Positions 9,173 through 16,577 of a stretch of 41,941 nt of DNA are shown here, one piece after another. Each line of letters begins with the position of its first letter. Position 1 is the stretch's first letter. A model generated the notes under the pieces. It made no database searches and had not been told where the DNA came from. It was given only the letters and a program-made list of their open reading frames with translations. Made by a program: the position numbers and the translations under genes. The stretch is from Chersky-267 sp034666965 (GTDB taxonomy: Bacteria; Chloroflexota; Limnocylindria; Limnocylindrales; CSP1-4): the NCBI GenBank assembly GCA_034666965.1, contig JAXDKT010000006.1, positions 1 through 41,941 on the forward strand, given 5' to 3'.

Positions 9173-10030
9173 CTAGCCCAGCGGCTCGTTGTCGATCAGC
9201 CGCGTGGCACCGAACTGGGCGGCCAGCGACAGGAGCAGCGGACCATCGACCCGCTCGAGCTCGGCGAGCGTCCCGGCGTCGGCCGCGCTGACGTACTCCA
9301 GCTCGGCCAGCGGCTCGGCGGCGACCGTCTGGCGGACCGTCTCGCGGAGGACCTCGGCCGATCGCTCACCGGCCGCCCAGCGCTCGCGCGCCGCGAGCAG
9401 CGCCCGGTGCAGGACCGGCGCGGCCGCCCGCTCCTGGGGGGTGAGATGGACGTTGCGCGACGACAGCGCCAGGCCGTCCGCCTCGCGCACGGTGGGGCAG
9501 GGGACGACCTCGGTCGGGAGGGCCAGGTCGCGGGCCATCCGGTCGATGACCATGACCTGCTGGGCATCCTTCTGCCCGAAGTAGGCCCGCTCAGCGCCGA
9601 CCAGGGCGAACAGGATCGCGACGACCGTCACGACCCCGTCGAAATGACCCGGCCGGGCCGCGCCCTCGAGGGGCTGGCCGATCCGGCCGACCGAGACGGT
9701 CGTGTCGAAGCCGGGCGGATAGACCTCCTCGACGGGCGGTGCCCAGACCAGGTCGACGCCCTCCTCGGTGCAGATCGCCACGTCCCGTGCCTCGCTCCGC
9801 GGGTACCGTCCGAAGTCGTCGGGAGCGTTGAACTGGCGGGGGTTGACGAAGATCGTCGCGACGGTCGTCGCCGACTCCGCCCGAGCCCGGCGGATCAGTG
9901 AACGATGACCGTCGTGGAGCCAGCCCATCGTCGGCACCAGGCCGATCGGGTGGCGGGCATCCGCCAGCGCCGCCCGAAGCTCTGCACGGGTCCGCAGGAC
10001 CCGTGTCGCCGGACGGGCACCCTCAGTCAA
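9173..10030 (-). CDS. panC: Pantothenate synthetase
   Basis: This enzyme condenses pantoate and beta-alanine with ATP to pantothenate. The 285-aa protein shows the family motifs in order: PTMGWLHDGHRSLI with the HxGH nucleotide-binding histidines (near 34-44), FVNPRQFNAPDDFGRYPR, GHFDGVVTVV, YFGQKDAQQ and the KMSKS-like LSSRNVHL. The length is normal. It lies 62 nt downstream of panB on the same strand, with which it probably forms an operon. The stop codon abuts a hairpin shared with the convergent kinase gene. Confidence 0.97.
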   Translation of the reverse strand: MTEGARPATRVLRTRAELRAALADARHPIGLVPTMGWLHDGHRSLIRRARAESATTVATIFVNPRQFNAPDDFGRYPRSEARDVAICTEEGVDLVWAPPVEEVYPPGFDTTVSVGRIGQPLEGAARPGHFDGVVTVVAILFALVGAERAYFGQKDAQQVMVIDRMARDLALPTEVVPCPTVREADGLALSSRNVHLTPQERAAAPVLHRALLAARERWAAGERSAEVLRETVRQTVAAEPLAELEYVSAADAGTLAELERVDGPLLLSLAAQFGATRLIDNEPLG

Positions 10031-10092
10031 TGGGCAGCCACCCGCCCTCCGAGGGCCGAGGCGATGCTCCCGCTAGTCATCAGCCCGAGGAT

Positions 10093-11025
10093 TCACAGAT
10101 CGCGATCGAGCGGGATCCCACCCGCAGGGACGTCGGTCGCCGAGGGTCGATCGAGGACCGACCGGCCGAGGACCTCGCCGAGGACGCCGTCGTCCATCCG
10201 AACCGACTGCTGGGGTCCCGGGAAGGTCCCCGCGGCGACCTCCTCGGCATAGGCCCGGGCGGCCTCGCGGATCGTGGTCCGCAGGTCGGCGTACGGCTTG
10301 GCGTGACGCGGGATGAAGTCGCCCAAGCCGAGCAGGTCGGTCACGACCTGGATCTGGCCGTCGCAGCCGGCGCCCGCGCCGATCCCGATGGTGGGGATCC
10401 GGAGGCGGTCGGTGATGGCCGCGGCGAGCTGCTCCGGGACGAGCTCAAGGACGATTGCGAAGGCACCCGCCTCCTGGATCGCCAGCGCGTCGCCCAGCAA
10501 GGCCCGGGCGCTGTCCCGGGTCTTGCCCTGGACCCGGATCTTGCCGATGGTATTGATCGACTGGGGCGTCAGGCCGATGTGGCCCATGACCGGGATCCCG
10601 GCCTTGACCATGGCCTCCACGATCCGGGCGCTGCGCACGCCGCCTTCGACTTTGACCGCGTGGGCTCCCGCCTCGCGCAGGAACCGTCCGGCATTCTCGA
10701 GCGCCTCCTCGGGCGTGGCGTACGACAGGAACGGCATGTCGCCGACGACCAGCGCTCGTCCGGCGCCGCGAACGACCGCCTTGGTGTGATGGATCATCTC
10801 GTCCATCGTCACCTGCACGGTGGACTGGTAGCCCAGCATCATCTGCCCGACCGAATCCCCGACCAGCAGCATTGGGATGCCGGCCTCGGCGAGCAGCTGG
10901 GCGGTGGGGTAGTCGTAGGCCGTAAGCATTGCGATTCGCTGTCCGTCGGCGTGCATCCGGGCGATGTCGACGACGGTCAGGCGACTGGACGGCGGCGGCG
11001 ACTTGGGGTTTGTCCTGGGGCTCAT
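10093..11025 (-). CDS. panB: 3-methyl-2-oxobutanoate hydroxymethyltransferase
   Basis: PanB transfers a hydroxymethyl group from methylene-tetrahydrofolate to 2-oxoisovalerate to make ketopantoate, the first step towards pantothenate. The 310-aa protein has all hallmark segments: MLTAYDYPTAQLLAEAGIPM, LLVGDSVGQMMLGY (metal Asp), VVGDMPFLSY, VKVEGG, GHIGLTPQ and TIGIGAGAGCDGQIQV. Residues 1-14 are an extra Pro/Ser-rich tail ahead of the conserved core. The start has AGGAG about 10 nt upstream. The neighbouring panC, coaBC and coaX make this a pantothenate/CoA cluster. Confidence 0.97.
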   Translation of the reverse strand: MSPRTNPKSPPPSSRLTVVDIARMHADGQRIAMLTAYDYPTAQLLAEAGIPMLLVGDSVGQMMLGYQSTVQVTMDEMIHHTKAVVRGAGRALVVGDMPFLSYATPEEALENAGRFLREAGAHAVKVEGGVRSARIVEAMVKAGIPVMGHIGLTPQSINTIGKIRVQGKTRDSARALLGDALAIQEAGAFAIVLELVPEQLAAAITDRLRIPTIGIGAGAGCDGQIQVVTDLLGLGDFIPRHAKPYADLRTTIREAARAYAEEVAAGTFPGPQQSVRMDDGVLGEVLGRSVLDRPSATDVPAGGIPLDRDL

Positions 11026-11058
11026 CGATCCGGACTCCTGCGGGCTGGCGCTGCCCCC

Positions 11059-11064
11059 AGTCTA
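11059..11064 (-). promoter_or_regulatory. Candidate panB promoter (-10 TAGACT)
   Basis: On the minus strand TAGACT lies 34 nt before the panB ATG, with a weak TTCAGC 18 bp upstream. The same TAGACT hexamer is the -10 of the well-formed trp promoter at 36601. Confidence 0.4.
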
Positions 11065-11091
11065 ATCGGCCCGCGCGAGCCCGCTGAAGTC

Positions 11092-11133
11092 GGGATCGCG
11101 TCCGGGCCCTCCTCCCGGCCCGGACGCGATCCC
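11092..11133 (-). terminator. 17-bp perfect hairpin after the DUF4349 gene
   Basis: Arms GGGATCGCGTCCGGGCC (11092-11108) and its exact complement (11117-11133) flank an 8-nt pyrimidine loop. On the minus strand the hairpin starts 8 nt after the stop codon of the DUF4349 gene and lies just before the panB promoter, as expected for a terminator. No U-run follows on the minus strand. Confidence 0.6.
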
Positions 11134-11141
11134 CGGAAAAT

Positions 11142-12122
11142 TCAGGCCTCGGTGCCGGGAACCGGACCGGGCGTCCCGGTGCCGCCCATCCCGGCCGCGC
11201 CCGGACCGGTTCCGCCAGTTCCGGGCAGGCGGAGCGGTCGGCCTCGCCGCAACCGGCGCAGGATCAGGACGGCCACCGCGCCAATCAGGCCGAGCACGAT
11301 CAGGACCGGCAACCACAGGATTCCGAACCAGATCGCGGCAGTTCCAAGGGCCTGGCCGACTTCGACCAGGCTGGCGGTCGCCCGATCCACCTCGGCGGCG
11401 GGATCGAAGCCCTTGCGCGCCTGCTCCACGGCCACCGTCTCGGTCGCGAAGCTGACCCCCAGCGTGCCGTAGGCTGCCTGATCTTGAAGGTGCTGCCGCT
11501 CCGTCGTGAGCTGCTCGATCTGGCCGCGAACATCGGTCAGCTGGGCCTGGACCTCGAGCACGTCGCTGATCTTGACCGCCTTGGCCATGATCGCCTGAAG
11601 GGCACGCTCGGTGGCCTGCAGGTTGGCGATCCGGGCGCCCAGGTCGCGGACCTGGCCGGTGACCTCGTCGGTCTTCGTCTGCTCGGCCAGCACCTTGACG
11701 GCCAGCCCGCGCAGGGCGACGAGGGCATCGTCCCAGCGCGCCGCCGGGATCCGGTACGTGACCGTGGCCACCGCACTCGCCCCATCCCCGGCTCGCTGCG
11801 AGCCGCTGACGAAGCCGCCAAGCGCCGAGATCTTGGCACCGGCGTCGGCCAGGCTGGCGTCGATCGCCTTGACCTGGAGGTCCAGGGTCCCGGTCTTGAC
11901 GATCAACAGGTCGGATGAAGCGGTGAACGCTCCGGGTGCCGCGGCCGGAGCTGAAGTCGCCGTGGCCGGCTTGCCCGCCGATCCGCCATCCTCGGCTGCG
12001 CCCCGAGGAGCCCCCGCGGGCGCCAGGCTCGTGCTCCCCCCGCAGGCCACGACGAGCCAGGAGATCAACGCCAGGAAGATGAGCGAGCGCCCGCGTGGCG
12101 TCGTCCCGAACCGTCCGAGCAT
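11142..12122 (-). CDS. DUF4349-family membrane lipoprotein
   Basis: The 326-aa protein has an Arg-rich N-terminus, a hydrophobic stretch and a lipobox (WLVVAC, Cys at 27). An Ala/Gly/Pro linker leads to a DUF4349-type domain with LLIVKTGTLDLQVK, GGFVSGSQ, VTYRIPAARWDDALVALRGL and a helical, probably coiled-coil region (about 175-235, TDVRGQIEQLTTERQHLQDQ). One transmembrane segment follows near 270-295 and the tail is Gly/Pro-rich. The ATG at 12122 is preferred over an upstream in-frame ATG (12197), because GGAGG lies upstream and the signal peptide then sits at the N-terminus. DUF4349 function is not established; an envelope role is inferred from topology. Confidence 0.85.
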   Translation of the reverse strand: MLGRFGTTPRGRSLIFLALISWLVVACGGSTSLAPAGAPRGAAEDGGSAGKPATATSAPAAAPGAFTASSDLLIVKTGTLDLQVKAIDASLADAGAKISALGGFVSGSQRAGDGASAVATVTYRIPAARWDDALVALRGLAVKVLAEQTKTDEVTGQVRDLGARIANLQATERALQAIMAKAVKISDVLEVQAQLTDVRGQIEQLTTERQHLQDQAAYGTLGVSFATETVAVEQARKGFDPAAEVDRATASLVEVGQALGTAAIWFGILWLPVLIVLGLIGAVAVLILRRLRRGRPLRLPGTGGTGPGAAGMGGTGTPGPVPGTEA

Positions 12123-12255
12123 CGTCGGAACCTCCACCCCACGCGCCGCCACCAGTCTGGTGCGACCGCCCGGCGCAGACGCGCGGACGGTTCTCACGGT
12201 TCCCTGGCTCGGCCGCCACCGAGACCGTCGGGCTCGTGACCGCTCGCCGTCTCCG

Positions 12256-13590
12256 TCACGCCTGGCGGTCGACCAGCCTGGCCGCCACGCAGTCGAGGAC
12301 CCGGTCGGCGACCTCGCGCTTTGACAGCAGCGGCCACGGATCCGGCTCGGCGTCGGCCGCGTAGAGGGTCACCCGGTTCGTGTCCGTGCCGAATCCGGAC
12401 GCGCTCTCGGCAACGTCGTTGGCGACGAGCAGGTCCACACCCTTGGCCCGCAGCTTCTCGGCGGCACGCGCGAGCGAGCCCGTCTCGGCGGCAAATCCGA
12501 CCAGGACCGGCCGGGGTCGCAGCGGCTGGCGGGTCGAGGCGCCCTGGGCGTCCCGGCCGTGAGCGATCCGGGCGACCTCGGCCAGGATGTCCGGGGTCGG
12601 CTCGAGCTCGAGGGTCAGACCGGCGCCCCGGGTCAGCTTGACGTCGGCCGCCACCGCCGGGCGGAAGTCGGCCACCGCGGCGGCCATGACCAGGGCGTCG
12701 AAGCCGGGGCTGCCATCGGCGCGGGTGAGTCGCTCGAGCAGCGCCGCGCGGAGCTGGCCAGCCGACTCGACGCGCACCAGACTGGCGCCGGCGGGCAAGG
12801 CCAGGCCGACGTTGGCGACGATGAGCGTGACCTCGGCGCCGCGATCCAATGCCGCCTCGGCGAGGGCGACGCCCATCTTGCCGGTCGAACGGTTGCCGAT
12901 GAAGCGGACCGGATCGATCGGTTCGGCGGTGCCGCCGGCGGTGACCACGATGTGTCGACCGGTCAGGTCGGCATCGCGCGGTGGCTCGGCAAGGCGTGGC
13001 GGGCGGAGCGCCGGATCCGGGGCGCGGACCGGTCGGTCGCCGATCGCGGCGACGACCGCGTCGACGATCCGGGGCAGCTCGGCCAGCCGGCCCATGCCGA
13101 CCTGTCCCGAAGCGAGCGGACCGATCTCCGGCTCGACCACCGTGTAGCCAAAGGTCTCGCGCAAGCGGGCGACGTTGGAGCGGGTCGCGGGGTGGGCGTA
13201 CATCTCGCCGTCCATCGCCGGCGCCACGACCACCGGCGCCGTGGTGGCCAGGCAGGCGGCGGTGATCGGGTCGGCGGCCAGGCCGCCCGCCATCGCCCCC
13301 AGCCAGTGCGCGGTCGCGGGCGCGACGAGCAGTGCGTCGGCGCTGTCGCCGACGACGATGTGTCCGATCCGGCCGTCGGGAAGCAGCTCGAGCACGTCGC
13401 CGTCGACGGGATGACCGCTCAGCGCGGCCAGGGTCAACGGGGCGACGAAGCGGGTCGCCGACGGGGTCAGCAGGACCTGGACGTCCGCGCCCTCGGCCTG
13501 GAGCGCTCGGATCAGCTCGGCGGCCTTGTACGCGGCGATCGAACCGGTGATCCCCAGACCGATCAGCCGGCCATCGAGCCGACCGCTCAC
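12256..13590 (-). CDS. coaBC: Bifunctional phosphopantothenoylcysteine decarboxylase/phosphopantothenate-cysteine ligase
   Basis: CoaBC adds cysteine to 4'-phosphopantothenate and decarboxylates the product to 4'-phosphopantetheine. The 444-aa protein has the N-terminal flavoprotein CoaC domain (IGLGITGSIAAYKAAELIRA, LLVAPATAHWLGAMAGGLA, APAMDGEMYAHPAT) and the C-terminal CoaB ligase domain (VTAGGTAEPIDPVRFIGNRS-TGKMG and VGFAAET). In the segment equivalent to the E. coli catalytic-cysteine flap it reads LASGQVGMGRL, with Ser for Cys, and PAMD replaces PAMN. Such variants occur in other phyla, so this probably marks a subtype rather than loss of activity. The GTG start at 13590 overlaps the coaX stop (GTGA), indicating translational coupling. 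Upstream in-frame codons lie inside coaX. Confidence 0.95.
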   Translation of the reverse strand: MSGRLDGRLIGLGITGSIAAYKAAELIRALQAEGADVQVLLTPSATRFVAPLTLAALSGHPVDGDVLELLPDGRIGHIVVGDSADALLVAPATAHWLGAMAGGLAADPITAACLATTAPVVVAPAMDGEMYAHPATRSNVARLRETFGYTVVEPEIGPLASGQVGMGRLAELPRIVDAVVAAIGDRPVRAPDPALRPPRLAEPPRDADLTGRHIVVTAGGTAEPIDPVRFIGNRSTGKMGVALAEAALDRGAEVTLIVANVGLALPAGASLVRVESAGQLRAALLERLTRADGSPGFDALVMAAAVADFRPAVAADVKLTRGAGLTLELEPTPDILAEVARIAHGRDAQGASTRQPLRPRPVLVGFAAETGSLARAAEKLRAKGVDLLVANDVAESASGFGTDTNRVTLYAADAEPDPWPLLSKREVADRVLDCVAARLVDRQA

Positions 13591-14399
13591 GCCAGCCCGG
13601 CCTCGAGCGGCTCGCCGCCGCTGACCTCGGCGTGGAGGATGGCCAGGCCCTTGAGGGTCAGGTCGGGGTCGATCGCGTCGATGCCCGGGATCGCCCGCGC
13701 CCACGGCGCCGTCGACAGGCCACCGGTCAGGATCGCCCGGACATCGCCCGGCTCCGCGCCGCTGGCCTCGGCCAGCTCGGCCCGGATCCGGACGAGCATG
13801 CCCGCCACCAGCGCCTGGTAGCCGAGGACCGTGCCCGAGCGCATCGCGGCGACGGTGTCCCGGCCGATCGCGCGGTCGGGTGCACGAAGCTCGATCCGGG
13901 GCAGCTTGGCCGTGCGCGCCGCCAGTGCCTCGAGACCGAGCTCGAGGCCCGGCGCGATCGCGCCGCCCACGAATGCGCCGTCGCGGGCCACGGCATCGAA
14001 CGTCGTGGCGGTCCCGAAGTCGGCCACGACGGCCGGGGTCCCGTACAGCCGCGCGGCCGCCAGCGCGTTGACCAGCCGGTCGGCGCCAACCTCGGCCGGG
14101 CGGTCGACCCGGATGGCGATCGGGACGCGACCCGCGCCGGCCGTCAGCAGGGACAGTCCCCGCCGCCCGGCGACCGCGGTCAGGGCGTCGGTCAGAGCCG
14201 GGACCACCGACGCGCAGGCGATCGCGCCGACGTCGACCAGGCCCGCGTCGTCGAGGCTGAGGAGACCGACCAGGAGCAGCTCGAGCTCGTCGTCGGTCGC
14301 CACCGCGCTCGTTGCCGCGCGGCGACTGCCGACCAGCTGGCCGTTGCGGAACAGGCCGGTGGTGACGTTCGAGTTACCGATGTCGACGGCGAGGAGCAT
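13587..14399 (-). CDS. coaX: Type III pantothenate kinase
   Basis: CoaX phosphorylates pantothenate, the committed step of CoA synthesis. Type III enzymes require a monovalent cation and are not feedback-inhibited by CoA. The 270-aa protein has the ASKHA motifs LLAVDIGNSNVTTGLF (residues 2-17), VGADRLVNALAA and VVADFGTATTFDAV, with the usual C-terminal TGGLS. The ATG at 14399 starts directly at the conserved core; an upstream ATG at 14585 would add 62 low-complexity residues overlapping the divergent promoter. It overlaps coaBC by 4 nt. A TATCAT box lies 6 nt before the ATG without a Shine-Dalgarno, suggesting a leaderless transcript. Confidence 0.96.
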   Translation of the reverse strand: MLLAVDIGNSNVTTGLFRNGQLVGSRRAATSAVATDDELELLLVGLLSLDDAGLVDVGAIACASVVPALTDALTAVAGRRGLSLLTAGAGRVPIAIRVDRPAEVGADRLVNALAAARLYGTPAVVADFGTATTFDAVARDGAFVGGAIAPGLELGLEALAARTAKLPRIELRAPDRAIGRDTVAAMRSGTVLGYQALVAGMLVRIRAELAEASGAEPGDVRAILTGGLSTAPWARAIPGIDAIDPDLTLKGLAILHAEVSGGEPLEAGLA

Positions 14400-14405
14400 C
14401 GTCGG

Positions 14406-14411
14406 ATGATA
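14406..14411 (-). promoter_or_regulatory. Putative leaderless coaX promoter (-10 TATCAT)
   Basis: Minus-strand TATCAT ends 6 nt before the coaX ATG, too close for a normal leader with a ribosome-binding site. No good -35 box is visible. Confidence 0.4.
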
Positions 14412-14425
14412 AGCCCCGGATCGGC

Positions 14426-14455
14426 TTGTCCCGGCTCGCCCCGGTGGAGTAGATT
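14426..14455 (+). promoter_or_regulatory. Promoter for the 14524 gene
   Basis: TTGTCC (14426-14431) and TAGATT (14450-14455) are separated by 18 bp, consistent with a housekeeping sigma promoter. Transcription would start near 14462 and leave a leader of about 60 nt ending in the GGAGG Shine-Dalgarno (14514-14518). Confidence 0.5.
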
Positions 14456-14523
14456 CGCCGCTGGCGGGCCTTGCCCGCGAGCCCAGTCGCGCGTCACCGT
14501 CCGGGACCCTTGTGGAGGATCGT

Positions 14524-14955
14524 GTGTCGTCCGTGCCGCCGCCCGCGAAGTTCTTCGTCAATCGCGGCATCGTGTCCAGTCGCACGGACCTCTACAACCT
14601 CCTTCGCCCGCTCCTCAAGCAGACCGTGACCTACCGCTACTTCCGTGGCCACGAGGTGGTCAGTCACGGCACCGGTTGGGTCGAGCGGATCGTCCTGGAC
14701 CATCCCGAGGTCTCGACCTACTTCACCCCGCTGTCGATCTGTCTGAACATCGATTCGTTCGAGCATCTCGAGTTCGACACCCGCCCCGACCAGCTCCTCA
14801 TCTACACGCTCGTCCAGGGTGACGAGCGAGTCGTCCTCGAGTTCGCGCCGATCGGCGCCGGCGGTGCGGAACCGCCCTTGCCGCGTCAGCTCGAATTCGA
14901 CACGAGCGGCTTCGTCCAGATGGAGCTCCTGGGGCTCGATCGCGACGACGCCTAG
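14524..14955 (+). CDS. Conserved hypothetical protein, 143 aa
   Basis: I do not recognise the family. The small soluble protein is predicted as mixed alpha/beta, with aromatic-rich strands such as TVTYRYFRGHEVVSHGTGW and VSTYFTPLSICLNID and an acidic C-terminal end (GLDRDDA). The GTG at 14524 is preferred because GGAGG lies 5 nt upstream; GTGs at 14512 and 14533 are less well placed. It has its own promoter, is divergent from coaX, and is followed by a hairpin at 14970-14988, so it is probably monocistronic. The function is unknown. Confidence 0.75.
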   Translation: MSSVPPPAKFFVNRGIVSSRTDLYNLLRPLLKQTVTYRYFRGHEVVSHGTGWVERIVLDHPEVSTYFTPLSICLNIDSFEHLEFDTRPDQLLIYTLVQGDERVVLEFAPIGAGGAEPPLPRQLEFDTSGFVQMELLGLDRDDA

Positions 14956-14969
14956 CTGAGGAGCCGGAC

Positions 14970-15069
14970 GACCGTCGGAGGGACGGTCGGCCGGGCAAGC
15001 GGCCGGGGGGAAGACCGGGCGCGGATGCGTCCCGGAGGGAGTGGTACGCCCGCGACGGTGAGGGACCGT
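14970..15069 (+). promoter_or_regulatory. Structured intergenic RNA upstream of the purine permease
   Basis: Three hairpins lie in this 190-nt gap. The first has arms GACCGTC/GACGGTC (14970-14976, 14982-14988) around a GGAGG loop, and may also terminate the upstream gene. The second has GGGCG/CGCCC arms (15017-15021, 15047-15051). The third has ACGGT/ACCGT arms (15055-15059, 15065-15069) around a GAGGG loop. No known purine, guanidine or PRPP riboswitch consensus was recognised. The gap ends with a strong Shine-Dalgarno (GAGGAGGG) before the GTG at 15146. Confidence 0.4.
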
Positions 15070-15145
15070 TTCACGGGCAGCGACTGGGCGCGAACCTGGC
15101 CGGTGTCGGCCCGGCGCGGCCCGCGGGAGCCTGAGGAGGGAGTCA

Positions 15146-16486
15146 GTGGACGCGATTGCGTCGTATTTCAAGTTCTCGGAACGAGGCACGAACCTCGCGA
15201 CAGAGGTCAAGGCCGGTGTCACGACCTTCATGGTCATGGCCTACATCATCGTCGTGAACCCGCTCATCCTGTCCGCTGCCGGCATCCCGGTCGTGGCGGC
15301 CGCGGCGGCCACGGCGCTCGTCGCGGGCGTCATGACGATCCTCATGGGTGTCGTCGCCAACGTGCCTCTGGCCCTGGCGGCCGGCCTGGGGATCAACGGC
15401 GCCCTCGCCTTTGGCCTGGTCCTGGGCCAGGGGCTGTCGCCGGCCGGGGCGATGGGCGTGATCGTGCTCGAGGGCATCGTGGTCACGGTGCTCGTCCTCA
15501 TCGGCCTGCGCGAGGCGATCATGCGGGCGGTGCCCATCTCGCTCAAGCGATCGATCGGGGCCGGCATCGGCCTGTTCATCCTGTTCATCGGGTTCGTCGA
15601 TGGCGGCCTCATCCGCCAGCCGGCCGGTGACGGTCCGGTCCCGGTTGAGTTCGTCTTCCCGACGACGGCCGCCGCGTACGTCACCCTCATCGGGCTGCTG
15701 ATCACCGTCATCCTGTTCGTGCGCAAGGTTCCCGCCGCGCTGTTGATCAGCATCGTGGTGACGACCGTCATCGCGATCGTGGTCGGCGTCCAGAAGGTGC
15801 CATCGGCATTCGTGGTGACGCCCGACTTCAGCACCGTGGGACAGTTCAACCTGACCGAGGTCTTCACCAAGCTCGGCGTCCTGGCCGCGTTGCTGACCGT
15901 CTTCAGCTTCATGCTCACCGACTTCTTCGACACGATGGGCACGGCCACCGCGATCGCCGAACAGGCCGGCCTGACCGACGACGAGGACAACGTCCCGAAC
16001 ATCGGCCGGGTCCTGCTGGTCGACTCCGTGGCCGCCATCGCCGGTGGTGCCGCCGGGATCAGCTCCAACACGAGCTACATCGAGAGCGCCGCGGGCGTGG
16101 CCGAGGGTGGCCGGACCGGGTTCACCTCGGTCGTGACCGGGGTCCTGTTCCTGCTGGCGATCCTGCTGTCGCCGTTGGCGACGCTGGTCCCGTTCTCGGC
16201 CACGGCGCCGGTCCTCATCCTGGTCGGGTACCTCATGTTCACGCTGGTCAAGGACATCGATTTCAGCGACGTCGAGGAAGGCCTGCCGGCCTTGTTCGCG
16301 CTGATCCTGATGCCCCTCACGTTCAGCATCACGGTCGGCATCGGCGCCGGTTTCATCACCTGGGTCGTGATCAAGCTGGTGGTCGGCAAGGCCGCGCAGA
16401 TCCACTGGCTGATGTGGCTGGTCTCGATCGCCTTCCTGGTCTACTTCGCGCAGGCCTGGCTCACCACCATCCTGCCCAAGCCCTAG
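15146..16486 (+). CDS. NCS2/AzgA-type purine nucleobase permease
   Basis: The 446-aa membrane protein, with some 12-14 hydrophobic segments, belongs to the AzgA-like branch of NCS2, proton symporters for adenine, guanine and hypoxanthine. Diagnostic segments are FMVMAYIIVVNPLIL, PLALAAGLGINGALAF (the family's substrate-binding AxGxG loop), FFDTMGTATAIAEQAGL and NTSYIESAAGVAEGGRTGFT. The GTG start at 15146 has GAGGAGGG about 6 nt upstream. A GC-rich terminator hairpin follows at 16530. The long structured leader hints at regulation by RNA. The substrate is assigned from the family and not from individual residues. Confidence 0.93.
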   Translation: MDAIASYFKFSERGTNLATEVKAGVTTFMVMAYIIVVNPLILSAAGIPVVAAAAATALVAGVMTILMGVVANVPLALAAGLGINGALAFGLVLGQGLSPAGAMGVIVLEGIVVTVLVLIGLREAIMRAVPISLKRSIGAGIGLFILFIGFVDGGLIRQPAGDGPVPVEFVFPTTAAAYVTLIGLLITVILFVRKVPAALLISIVVTTVIAIVVGVQKVPSAFVVTPDFSTVGQFNLTEVFTKLGVLAALLTVFSFMLTDFFDTMGTATAIAEQAGLTDDEDNVPNIGRVLLVDSVAAIAGGAAGISSNTSYIESAAGVAEGGRTGFTSVVTGVLFLLAILLSPLATLVPFSATAPVLILVGYLMFTLVKDIDFSDVEEGLPALFALILMPLTFSITVGIGAGFITWVVIKLVVGKAAQIHWLMWLVSIAFLVYFAQAWLTTILPKP

Positions 16487-16529
16487 CTCGCCCGCGCCGC
16501 CGGTGAGGGCGGCGGCGTCGATCGGCACG

Positions 16530-16564
16530 ACGGCCGGCCTCCCGGTGGGGGCCGGCCGTTCCTG
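16530..16564 (+). terminator. Terminator hairpin after the purine permease gene
   Basis: Arms ACGGCCGGCC (16530-16539) and GGCCGGCCGT (16550-16559) are perfectly complementary. With one bulge, CCC/GGG pairs extend the stem around a GGT loop. The short pyrimidine stretch TTCCT follows. The hairpin overlaps the -35 region of the next gene. Confidence 0.6.
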
Positions 16565-16577
16565 TACCATCCGGGCG
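16565..16577 (+). promoter_or_regulatory. Putative leaderless promoter of the M16 protease gene
   Basis: TACCAT (16565-16570) is followed by 7 nt and the ATG at 16578, with no Shine-Dalgarno. This repeats the arrangement at 382-395. Confidence 0.45.

Noticed and set aside
14956..15145. Known purine riboswitch upstream of the purine permease
   Set aside because: The conserved purine-riboswitch core and loop-loop sequences are not found, nor ykkC or ZTP motifs; kept only as an unassigned structured leader.
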